Below are positions 1 through 5,760 of a DNA stretch of 6,360 nt, piece after piece (position 1 is the stretch's first letter; each line of letters begins with the position of its first letter). The notes beneath the pieces were generated by a model, which made no database searches, was not told the origin of the DNA, and saw only the letters and a program-made list of their open reading frames with translations. The translations under genes and the position numbers were made by a program. The DNA is from Fimbriiglobus sp. (GTDB lineage: Bacteria; Planctomycetota; Planctomycetia; Gemmatales; Gemmataceae): positions 1-6,360 of the forward strand of contig JANXTD010000757.1 in assembly GCA_025352585.1 (NCBI GenBank), given 5' to 3'.

Positions 1-19
1 CCGGCGCTGACGCCCCGCC

Positions 20-25
20 TACAAT
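20..25 (+). promoter_or_regulatory. Candidate -10 box for the membrane-protein gene
   Basis: TACAAT matches the sigma-70 -10 consensus at five of six positions and lies 36 bases before the ATG at 62. The matching -35 box would fall at or before the first base of the window, so it cannot be assessed. A TGGAG Shine-Dalgarno site at 49-53 follows, with an 8-base spacer to the ATG, and it supports the start chosen for the gene. The promoter call rests on one hexamer only. Confidence 0.3.
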
Positions 26-61
26 CGTCGTGTCTGCCGATCGCCTCCTGGAGCAAGCTCG

Positions 62-658
62 ATGAACATTCCGTGGTGGGGTTACGTGGTCCTGGCGGGG
101 CTGTCGTGGGGCACCTACGTGCCGATCATCGCCTTCGGCGGCCTCGAATTCGGCGGCAAGCCGAACGGCCGCCTCGCCGCGATCTTGTGCGTCGGCTTAG
201 CGTACTTCGTCCTCGGCGTCGTCTTCCCGCTGATCCTCTTCGCCTCGGGCCAACTCGAGTGGCCGGAGATCAAGGGCAACGCCGTCGCCTTCAGTTCCTT
301 GGCCGGCGTCGCCGGGGCCGTGGGTGCCATGTGCGTCGTCTTCGCCACCAGCACGTCGATCGCCGCGGCGCGCGAGGCGGGGTTGCCGCCGACCTCGTAC
401 AAGCTGTACATCGCCCCGATCATCTTCGGCCTCGCCCCCGTGATCAACACGCTAATCAGCAGCGTCTGGCACCCGAGCCAGAAGGACGGCTGGGCCAACT
501 TCCACTTCGAGATGCCGAACCCCCTGCTACTGGTGGGGATCGTCTTCGTCGGCCTGGGCGCAGCGATGGTGCTGTACTCGAAGGAGCTAACCGAAAGTGC
601 AGTGAAGCCAACCCCGGCCCCGGTACCTGTGGTGGAGACGCCCGCGGGAAGTCTGTAA
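62..658 (+). CDS. Small DMT/EmrE-like integral membrane protein, single-repeat
   Basis: A 198-residue inner-membrane protein of unknown substrate. Hydrophobic segments at about residues 6-25, 38-61, 77-101, 115-135 and 154-172 give roughly five helices, about the size of one EamA repeat, whereas typical EamA carriers have two repeats and ten helices. If it is a transporter it would presumably have to dimerise. The first helix carries W5-W6-G7 and S15-W16-G17-T18-Y19, and a GLAYFVLG stretch lies in helix 2; this pattern resembles a planctomycete family usually annotated as a hypothetical or multidrug-transporter-like membrane protein. The last 20 residues are a Pro/Val-rich tail, probably disordered. 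The ATG has a good TGGAG site 8 bases upstream. The gene stands alone and converges on the LarA-like gene. Membrane location is clear; DMT membership is a resemblance, and transport is unproven. Confidence 0.85.
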   Translation: MNIPWWGYVVLAGLSWGTYVPIIAFGGLEFGGKPNGRLAAILCVGLAYFVLGVVFPLILFASGQLEWPEIKGNAVAFSSLAGVAGAVGAMCVVFATSTSIAAAREAGLPPTSYKLYIAPIIFGLAPVINTLISSVWHPSQKDGWANFHFEMPNPLLLVGIVFVGLGAAMVLYSKELTESAVKPTPAPVPVVETPAGSL

Positions 659-663
659 AGACG

Positions 664-736
664 AAAACGTTTTGTCGCAGAGAAAACCAAAACTTGAATT
701 TGGTTTTCTTTGCGACTCTGCGTCTCTGCGGCAAAA
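664..736. repeat. Intergenic hairpin with 8-bp tandem repeats between convergent genes
   Basis: An 18-base arm at 674-691 pairs with 699-716 around a 7-base loop (692-698). Every pair is Watson-Crick except one G-U (680/710). The right arm runs straight into three tandem 8-base units: CTTTGCGA (708-715), CTCTGCGT (716-723) and CTCTGCGG (724-731). Because of this repetition the segment 670-682 can alternatively pair with 724-736 (13 bases, one G-U), so two exclusive stems are possible. The palindrome AAAACGTTTT at 664-673 abuts the left arm. The element fills nearly the whole gap between two convergent genes and could act as a two-way terminator or transcript stabiliser, although no clean T tract follows either arm. 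The minus-strand unit GCAGAGAC resembles intergenic repeats I recall as dispersed in several bacterial phyla. Confidence 0.75.
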
Positions 737-740
737 TTTC

Positions 741-2036
741 TTACTTCGCCCGCCGGCCGCGCACGCTGTGGGGGAAGAGCAGTTCTTGCCGCAGCGTGCC
801 CAACTCGTTGAAGGGCAATTCGCGCGCCTCGCCCACCAGTTCGACGCCCGGCTTGCCGCGCACGTCGTCGGCCAGTGCCGGCGAAACCCACGCCTCGGCG
901 ACTTCGAGCGTGTTCGGGATGACGCAGACCTTCAGGCGGCCTTCGATCGGCTGCCAGCAGGTGTCGATCGCCGACTGGATGCACTCGCGGTCGGTGTCAA
1001 AGCCCAGCGGGAGTTTCGAGCGCCACAGGAAGCGGGCGGTCAGGTTGTTCATGCGGAACGGGCCGGGGTCGATCGACGCCAGGGCGCGGTTGGTCGTCAG
1101 GTCGGCGATGCCGATGCCGGTGCCGTTGCCGTGGCTCTCCGGGGAGATGTCGAGCACCGCCATGCGCGTGACGCGCGGGTGATTCGTCTCGGCCTCCGGG
1201 GTGGCCTCGATGAGCATTCGGCCCACCACGTTGGGGTCGATCCCCGCGCCCGAGTAGTTCTTGCCGCACTCGCCGACGATCAGCGCGTCGATGGCGTCGA
1301 ACGGCAACTTGCCCATGATGCGGCGGGCCTCTTCGAGCAGCCCCGGCTCGGTGGCGAACAGGTCGCCGGCGGCGACGACTTCGAGCCGCGCCGTCTCCTC
1401 GTGGGCGTTCTCCAGAATCGCCAGCCCGCCCAGGAACGGCGTCTTGGCCACGAGCACTTTCGCCGTCTCCGGCATCATGTCGCGCAGGCCGCGGGTGCCC
1501 CAACTGTGGTGCTGGTCGGCCCCGTCGCGCTTGCCCAGGCCGATGACGAGCATTTTTAAGAGGCCGCTCTCGAAGGCCCCGCGGAAGTCGGTGTGCGGCT
1601 TGACGCGCGCCACCAGCACGACGGCGTCGGCGGCGAGCGCGTTGGCGTCCCACCAGCACGGCTCGCCCCAACTGTTGACGCCGACTTGCACCGCCGTCAT
1701 GTCGGTGACGACCGGCACGCCGAGGCGGCTTTCGTCGAGGCCGTACGACGCCAGCAACTCGCGCTGCCCGGCGGCCGTCGCGCCGCCGTGCGACCCCATC
1801 GCCGCGACGACGAACGGCCGCGCCCCGAGTTCGCGCAGGGCGTCAATGGTCGCCTTGGAGATGGCGAAGTAGTTGCGGATGCCGCGACTGCCGCAGCCGA
1901 CCGCGACCCGCATCCCCGGCGCGATCTTCGCCGCGATCGTGGACGTGAGCCAGGCTTCCCGCACGCGGCCGGGCACGTCCGTCACGCGCGGCTGGGGGGC
2001 GACGTTGCGCACGAGTTGGAACGGCGGGAGGATCAC
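741..2036 (-). CDS. LarA-like DUF2088 protein (lactate racemase / nickel-pincer isomerase family)
   Basis: Cytoplasmic protein of 431 residues from the GTG at 2036, close to the length of LarA. In the family, a nickel-pincer nucleotide attached to a lysine racemises or epimerises 2-hydroxyacids. The sequence shows a glycine-rich VAVGCGSRGIRN segment near residue 45, an AMGSHGG motif at about 80-85 where LarA has a GTHRP-type motif, and VKPHTDFRGAFESGLLKMLV at about 146-163. In the last motif H148 and K161 are in the places expected for the LarA catalytic His and the cofactor-linking Lys, and HH at 176-177 follows. The substrate cannot be read from the sequence. No larB, larC or larE cofactor genes are in the window. 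It is the last gene of the folK-rluA block, 29 bases after the pseudouridine synthase stop. A longer reading from the GTG at 2090 would overlap that gene and add 18 low-complexity Pro/Ser/Arg residues, so I prefer 2036. Neither start has a clear Shine-Dalgarno site. Confidence 0.85.
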   Translation of the reverse strand: MILPPFQLVRNVAPQPRVTDVPGRVREAWLTSTIAAKIAPGMRVAVGCGSRGIRNYFAISKATIDALRELGARPFVVAAMGSHGGATAAGQRELLASYGLDESRLGVPVVTDMTAVQVGVNSWGEPCWWDANALAADAVVLVARVKPHTDFRGAFESGLLKMLVIGLGKRDGADQHHSWGTRGLRDMMPETAKVLVAKTPFLGGLAILENAHEETARLEVVAAGDLFATEPGLLEEARRIMGKLPFDAIDALIVGECGKNYSGAGIDPNVVGRMLIEATPEAETNHPRVTRMAVLDISPESHGNGTGIGIADLTTNRALASIDPGPFRMNNLTARFLWRSKLPLGFDTDRECIQSAIDTCWQPIEGRLKVCVIPNTLEVAEAWVSPALADDVRGKPGVELVGEARELPFNELGTLRQELLFPHSVRGRRAK

Positions 2037-2065
2037 GGCTCGGCTCGCGGGAGGGGAGGGGGGTG

Positions 2066-2752
2066 TTAGTGTACGGCGAACCCCGCCCACGTCGGCGGCT
2101 CCGGCGCGACGATGGTCAGTGCCGCGCCGCCGAAAGGGTGCGTGAGCGTCAGCGACCGCGCGTGCAGCGCGATCACCGCGTCCCGCGGCAAATCGGCCGG
2201 CGGGCCGAACGGCGTGACGCTGCCGTACTGAACGTCGCCCAGAATCGGGAAGCCGCGCCAGGCCGCCTGGACGCGTAACTGGTGCATCCGACCGGTGACC
2301 GGCGTCAACTCCAGTGTCGTCGTGGTGTCACTGCGGCCGACGACGGCGAAGTGCAGCGTCGCCGCCTTCGCCCCCGGCTCGCCCTCGGCGGCGCGCTCGA
2401 CGCGGGCCTCGTCGGGGACTTTGCGCAACCAGTCGTGCCACGTCCCGGCGTCCTCCAGCACGCGCCCGGCGACGACCGCGCGGTACACTTTCACGACGCA
2501 CTTGGCCTCGAACTGCGCCTGGACCCGTTGCGCAGCCTTGGTGTTGCGCACGAACAGGATCACTCCGGTGACCGGCCGGTCGAGCCGGTGCGGCACCGCG
2601 AGGTAGACGCCCGCCGGCTTGGCGTACTTCGCTTTGATGTAGTCCTTCACCAGCGCTTCGAGGTTCGGCACGCCGGGCGGGGCTTGCGTCAGCAGCGGGG
2701 CCGGCTTGTTCACCGCGATCAGGTGCGGGTCTTCGTGGAGCACGTCGATCAT
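2066..2752 (-). CDS. RluA-family RNA pseudouridine synthase, catalytic domain only
   Basis: Isomerises uridine to pseudouridine in rRNA or tRNA; the target site cannot be told from the sequence. The 228 residues begin with IDVLHEDPHLIAVNKPAPLL, the RluA-type opening strand, with no room for an S4 RNA-binding domain; the length is like E. coli RluA rather than RluC/D. HRLDRPVTG at 55-63 holds the catalytic aspartate D58; the usual form is HRLDxxTSG, so Ser is Val here. TGRMHQLRVQ at 153-162 is the conserved TGRxHQLR motif, with Gln where His is common, and LGDVQYG at 171-177 matches the late GDxxYG motif. The ATG at 2752 overlaps the TGA of the upstream FolK-SDR gene by four bases (ATGA), which fixes the start and implies translational coupling. 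The open frame extends upstream to 3484, but that part is low-complexity shadow sequence. Confidence 0.93.
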   Translation of the reverse strand: MIDVLHEDPHLIAVNKPAPLLTQAPPGVPNLEALVKDYIKAKYAKPAGVYLAVPHRLDRPVTGVILFVRNTKAAQRVQAQFEAKCVVKVYRAVVAGRVLEDAGTWHDWLRKVPDEARVERAAEGEPGAKAATLHFAVVGRSDTTTTLELTPVTGRMHQLRVQAAWRGFPILGDVQYGSVTPFGPPADLPRDAVIALHARSLTLTHPFGGAALTIVAPEPPTWAGFAVH

Positions 2753-3960
2753 CGCACGGCCCCGCCGTTGACGCGAATCGTCTGCCCCGTCACGAAGCGC
2801 GCCGCCGGCGACGCCAGCCAGACCGCCGCGGCCGCCACGTCCTCCGGCAGCCCCCAGACGCCCAGCGGGGTTTCGCGGCGGACCCGCTCTTGCCAGGTGG
2901 CCGACGCCGTTTCGCCCCACGCCGTGCGGACCCAGCCGGGGGCGACGCAGTTGACCCGCACCGCCGGGGCGAGGCTCAGTGCCAGGCTGCGCGTGAACGC
3001 CATGACGGCCCCCTTGACCGCGGCGAAGAGCTGCCCGCTGTCGCCTTCCATGCCGAGTTCCGCCTGGTCCCAGCCGACCGTGAGGATGACGCCCGAGCCG
3101 CGCAGCTTCATCCGCTCGCCGAAGGCGCGGCCCAACAGCATCGTCGAGCGTAAATCGACGGCCAAGAGTTCGTCGAGTTTGCGCGAAAAGTTCCACTCCG
3201 CCGCCGGCCCGGTGAGGGTGTCGGCCCCGGCGTTGAGCACCACGATGTCGAGGCCGCCGGCGACTTCCCACGCCAACCCCGGCAGCCGCTCGACGAACCC
3301 GGCGTCGGCCAAGTCGCCGGCGACGTGCGCCTCGCCGGGCCGCTCGCGCCGGCCGTGCCCGACGACGTGCGCCCCTTCGGCGACGAACGCCGCGCGGATC
3401 GCCGCGCCGATGCCCGATGTCGAGCCGGTGACGAAGACGTTCAAGCCGCGCAGCGACCCGCCCGACTTCTGCGGCTCCGTCCACGGCACGATCGTCGGGT
3501 CCGGCGGCAACGCGGCGAGCAGTTCACGCACCGACTTGCCACTAACGGGGTGGACCATCTCCGGCGCGACTTCGGCGAGCGGCACCAGCACGAAGCCGCG
3601 CTCGGCCAGTCGCGGGTGCGGCACCGTGAGTGTCGGCGTGTGAATCACGCGGTCGCCGGCGAGCAGCAAGTCGAGGTCGAGCGTGCGCGGCCCGTCAACG
3701 ACCGTGCGGACGCGGCCGAACTCGTGCTCGACGCGGTGCAGCAGCGCCAGCACGTCTTCGGGCGACCGCGTGGCTTCGACGACGAGCGCGCCGTTGAGGT
3801 ACGCCGGCTGCCCGCCCGGCCCGCCGACGGGGGCGGTCTCGAACCAACGGCTCACGGCGACGACCCGCAGCCCCGGCTCCGCACGGAGTCGGCGGACGGC
3901 GGCGTCGAGGGTCGCGGCGCGGACCCCGAGGTTGGCACCGATGGCGAGGGCGTACAGCAC
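2749..3960 (-). CDS. folK: Fusion: HPPK (FolK) plus short-chain dehydrogenase/reductase
   Basis: One 403-residue frame with two domains. Residues 1-160 are 6-hydroxymethyl-7,8-dihydropterin pyrophosphokinase, which transfers pyrophosphate from ATP to the pterin in folate synthesis: IGANLG at 7-12, an ETAPVG loop at 41-46, QPAYLNGALVVE at 51-62, FGRVR at 81-85 and GPRTLDLDLLL at 90-100, with the Mg-binding pair D95 and D97. Residues 170-403 are an SDR domain: TGSTSGIG nucleotide-binding motif at 178-185, GDL at 215-217, NAG at 243-245 and APGWVRT at 340-346. The SDR lacks the standard active site: FAAVK at 312-316 has Phe in place of the catalytic Tyr, and the Ser position reads VGW (295-297). 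The linker (about 160-170) contains no stop and no good internal start. The GTG at 3960 has AGAGG six bases upstream; an earlier GTG at 3996 would add an Arg-rich leader lying inside a hairpin. The end overlaps rluA by ATGA. A role for the SDR half in pterin reduction is only inference. Confidence 0.9.
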   Translation of the reverse strand: MLYALAIGANLGVRAATLDAAVRRLRAEPGLRVVAVSRWFETAPVGGPGGQPAYLNGALVVEATRSPEDVLALLHRVEHEFGRVRTVVDGPRTLDLDLLLAGDRVIHTPTLTVPHPRLAERGFVLVPLAEVAPEMVHPVSGKSVRELLAALPPDPTIVPWTEPQKSGGSLRGLNVFVTGSTSGIGAAIRAAFVAEGAHVVGHGRRERPGEAHVAGDLADAGFVERLPGLAWEVAGGLDIVVLNAGADTLTGPAAEWNFSRKLDELLAVDLRSTMLLGRAFGERMKLRGSGVILTVGWDQAELGMEGDSGQLFAAVKGAVMAFTRSLALSLAPAVRVNCVAPGWVRTAWGETASATWQERVRRETPLGVWGLPEDVAAAAVWLASPAARFVTGQTIRVNGGAVR

Positions 3961-3966
3961 GGGCGA

Positions 3967-3971
3967 CCTCT
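3967..3971 (-). promoter_or_regulatory. Ribosome binding site deciding the folK start
   Basis: AGAGG on the minus strand sits six bases before the GTG at 3960. It favours this start over the in-frame GTG at 3996. HPPK proteins usually begin within a few residues of the GSNLG-type motif, which is at residues 7-12 from this start. Confidence 0.65.
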
Positions 3972-3982
3972 GGAAACGACGA

Positions 3983-4006
3983 AACCGCCGGGCCACGCCG
4001 GCGGTT
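3983..4006 (-). terminator. Hairpin downstream of the small basic protein gene, candidate terminator
   Basis: A perfect 9-base inverted repeat (3983-3991 with 3998-4006) surrounds a 6-base loop. On the minus strand it begins 22 bases past the TAA of the small basic protein gene and is followed by TCGTCGTTT, a broken rather than continuous T tract. It may end or attenuate that transcript before folK, whose preferred start lies a further 22 bases on. It could equally be a weak attenuator letting some transcription into the folK operon; no separate folK promoter is evident in the 68-base gap. Confidence 0.5.
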
Positions 4007-4028
4007 CCCCTGCACCAACGCGGGCCGG

Positions 4029-4256
4029 TTACTTCTTCTTGCCGGCGGCGGGGGTCGCGGCCTCTTCGCCCTCGACCTTTTCCTTCTTCTTCTTGAGGAC
4101 GACCTTCTGGACGCGGGTCTTGGGCAGGGCGATGGGGCTACGCCCTTCGGTCCACTTGCCGTCTTCCATCATCTTGAGGATGCGCTCGGTGCGCTTCATG
4201 ACGCTGCGGTTGGTGTTGCCGCCGGTCTTGGTCTTGAGGCTCTTGTCGATCGACAT
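4029..4256 (-). CDS. PVC-type small basic protein
   Basis: A 75-residue, strongly basic protein. The core, MSIDKSLKTKTGGNTNRSVM followed by KRTERILKMMEDGKW and then a PIALPKTRV motif near residues 41-49, fits the short 'small basic protein' family that I recall being conserved across Planctomycetes, Verrucomicrobia and Chlamydiae. Its molecular role is not established to my knowledge; a ribosome or RNA association is suggested only by its charge and conservation. The last 22 or so residues are a low-complexity Lys/Glu/Ala tail (KKKKEK... ending GKKK) beyond the core. The ATG at 4256 has no clear Shine-Dalgarno site, but the core motif starts right at it. It has its own candidate promoter upstream and a candidate terminator downstream, so it may be monocistronic. 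Its presence is the best taxonomic marker in the window. Confidence 0.88.
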   Translation of the reverse strand: MSIDKSLKTKTGGNTNRSVMKRTERILKMMEDGKWTEGRSPIALPKTRVQKVVLKKKKEKVEGEEAATPAAGKKK

Positions 4257-4297
4257 GGCAGTGTCCGGTACGCGGGTGCAGAGTGCGGCAAGGTGCC

Positions 4298-4325
4298 ATG
4301 ATAAGCGCGCGGGCGCGGGGGGCAA
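4298..4325 (-). promoter_or_regulatory. Candidate sigma-70 promoter for the small basic protein gene
   Basis: On the minus strand TTGCCC (4325-4320; four of six consensus bases) is followed after 16 bases by TATCAT (4303-4298; five of six). Transcription would begin near 4291, giving a leader of about 35 bases before the ATG at 4256. The -10 hexamer is one of few AT-rich patches in a very GC-rich stretch, which strengthens the call; no experimental support can be drawn from sequence. Confidence 0.42.
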
Positions 4326-4394
4326 GGGCGAAGCGGCGGGGAGGGTCCGTCGGAGGAGCCTGGCTGAATTTGCAACACTTGCCTGAGAACGATC

Positions 4395-4423
4395 TGGACA
4401 TGCGCCCACTACCGTGGTAACTT
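4395..4423 (+). promoter_or_regulatory. Candidate promoter for the HD/YwgA-like module
   Basis: TGGACA (4395-4400; five of six matches to TTGACA) and TAACTT (4418-4423; three of six, including the first, second and last bases) are 17 bases apart, an ideal spacing. Transcription would begin about 4430, followed by GTGAGG (4446-4451) as Shine-Dalgarno site, 10 bases before the GTG start at 4462. I see no operator-like inverted repeat around it. The rest of the 4257-4461 divergent region holds no other feature I can support. Confidence 0.35.
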
Positions 4424-4461
4424 GGCTTTCAGTTGTGTTGTTCACGTGAGGCAAAGTCATC

Positions 4462-5760
4462 GTGGACAACAAGCACCGGACTTACGAGATTCGCTGCCCG
4501 GTCCACGGCTTCATCGGGTTCAGTGACTGGGAACGCGAGGTCATCAACCACCCGACGTTCCAGCGACTCCGCCGCATCCGCCAACTCGCCTGGACGGACC
4601 AAGTCTACCCAGGGGCGACGCACACCCGCTTCGAGCACTCGCTCGGCGTGATGCACATCGCCGGCCAACTCTTCGACGCGCTTGTCGGCTCGTCATCCGA
4701 CCTGCTCAAATCGACCCACGGTTTCACCGACGATGAGATCGGGCGGGACCGTCAAATTGTAAGGTTCGCGGCCTTGCTCCACGACACTGGGCACGGCCCC
4801 TTCTCCCACGCGGCGGAAGACCTGTTCCCGAAGGACAACAAAGGGAAGCACTACAAGCACGAGGCATACTCCGGCGCGGCCATCCGTTACACCCTCAAGG
4901 ACGCGATCGAAAACCACCCCCTCAACGACGCCGCGATCAAGGCCGACGAGGTCGCCGACCTGCTCGAAGGCAACTCGCGGGTAGGCCGCCGAGTGATCTG
5001 GAGGGATTTGATCGACAGCCAAATGGACGCCGACCGGATGGACTACCTGCTCCGCGATTCGCTCCACATTGGGGTGGACTACGGCCGGTACGACTGGCGT
5101 CGCCTGGTCAACACGGTTCGCGTGATCGAGATGGACCCGGACCCCGGAGTAGACAGTCCGAACGCCCTGCGGATCGGTGTGACTGAAGGGGGCGTCCACG
5201 CCGCCGAGGCAATGGTCTTGGCGCGCTACTACATGTTCACCCAAGTCTACTTCCACAAAACCCGCGTCGCCTACGACCACCATTTTAAGCACGCAATGAA
5301 TGCGATTTTGGGCGGAGGGGCCTTCCCTCACCCGACCGCCGAGGGGATCGGGGAGTACTTACGCTGGAATGACTGGCGCGTCCTCGGGGACCTCGCCGAT
5401 GGTGACGGCGGTGAACACGGCGACCGGCTTCGTCGCCGGGACCACTACCGCGAAGTATTTCACACCCCGGAAAATCCTACGGACGGTCACCTCGACCTCC
5501 TGCGAGTCATCCGGAAGAACCTGGGCCTCCTCGTGGCCACTGCGGAGTCGTCGGGGACCTCCGCTTACAAGCTCGTAGCGTCAGACATCTTGGTCGTGAC
5601 TGACGACTCGCTACGCCGGGTCAGGGCGCTCTCCCAGCACTCCACGGTGGTTCGCAATCTGAATCTCAACCCGATCAAAATTGTTCGGCTCTACTCCGCA
5701 CCCGAAAACGCAGTCGCCGCGAGAGCTATCGTATCTAAAATGATAGAGGATATCAAATGA
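4462..5760 (+). CDS. HD-domain phosphohydrolase, COG1078 / YwfO-like probable dNTPase
   Basis: Cytoplasmic, 432 residues, the usual length for the COG1078 HD phosphohydrolases, whose characterised members (Enterococcus EF1143, Bacillus YwfO) are metal-dependent dNTP triphosphohydrolases, releasing triphosphate from dNTPs. Domain signs in order: RCPVHGFI at 11-18 (usually RDPIHGFI, so Asp is Cys); FQRLRRIRQL at 33-42; YPGATHTRFEHSLGVMH at 49-65 with metal-ligand H59; the HD pair H107-D108 in LLHDTGHGPFSH (105-116); H133-E134; SQMDADRMDYLLRDS at 186-200 with the expected third metal ligand D189; and AEAMVLARYYMFTQVYFHKT at 248-267. All catalytic residues appear intact. The GTG start is preceded by GTGAGG, and the family's N-terminal motif follows at once, so the start is secure. 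The stop overlaps the next gene by ATGA. Base composition is less GC-rich than in the minus-strand genes, suggesting transfer or a different selective history. The exact nucleotide substrate is inferred from family, not visible here. Confidence 0.92.
   Translation: MDNKHRTYEIRCPVHGFIGFSDWEREVINHPTFQRLRRIRQLAWTDQVYPGATHTRFEHSLGVMHIAGQLFDALVGSSSDLLKSTHGFTDDEIGRDRQIVRFAALLHDTGHGPFSHAAEDLFPKDNKGKHYKHEAYSGAAIRYTLKDAIENHPLNDAAIKADEVADLLEGNSRVGRRVIWRDLIDSQMDADRMDYLLRDSLHIGVDYGRYDWRRLVNTVRVIEMDPDPGVDSPNALRIGVTEGGVHAAEAMVLARYYMFTQVYFHKTRVAYDHHFKHAMNAILGGGAFPHPTAEGIGEYLRWNDWRVLGDLADGDGGEHGDRLRRRDHYREVFHTPENPTDGHLDLLRVIRKNLGLLVATAESSGTSAYKLVASDILVVTDDSLRRVRALSQHSTVVRNLNLNPIKIVRLYSAPENAVAARAIVSKMIEDIK
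5745..5750 (+). promoter_or_regulatory. Strong internal ribosome binding site for the YwgA-like gene
   Basis: AGAGGA lies inside the last codons of the HD gene, six bases before the ATG at 5757. It is the best Shine-Dalgarno match in the window. Together with the ATGA overlap it suggests that the second protein is made in fixed, possibly excess, proportion to the HD protein, as would suit a regulator or neutralising partner. Confidence 0.7.

Noticed and set aside
664..736. CRISPR-like array
   Set aside because: The 8-base units are contiguous with no spacers, and no cas genes are present; it is a tandem repeat with a hairpin.
73..1559. Overlapping plus-strand open frames (73-1182 and 672-1559) and a minus-strand frame (115-984)
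   Set aside because: Arg/Ala-rich shadows of the membrane-protein and LarA-like genes; they cross the intergenic hairpin and show no recognisable domain.
2753..3484. N-terminal extension of the pseudouridine synthase up to 3484
   Set aside because: The extension is Arg/Gly/Ala low-complexity sequence in the wrong frame of the SDR domain; the RluA fold starts at the ATG at 2752, which has an ATGA overlap with the upstream gene.
2282..3643. Long plus-strand open frame of about 453 codons opposite the FolK-SDR and rluA genes
   Set aside because: It is antisense to two genes with clear family motifs, is made of Arg/Ala/Pro/Ser-rich low-complexity sequence, and reflects the scarcity of stops in GC-rich DNA.
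3961..3996. Upstream GTG start for folK at 3996
   Set aside because: It adds an Arg-rich leader not expected in HPPK, lies in a hairpin, and lacks the AGAGG site that precedes the GTG at 3960.
4429..5331. Minus-strand open frames opposite the HD gene (4429-4668 and 4693-5331)
   Set aside because: They mirror the HD gene, have Val/Asp/Arg-skewed composition and no motif or ribosome binding site.
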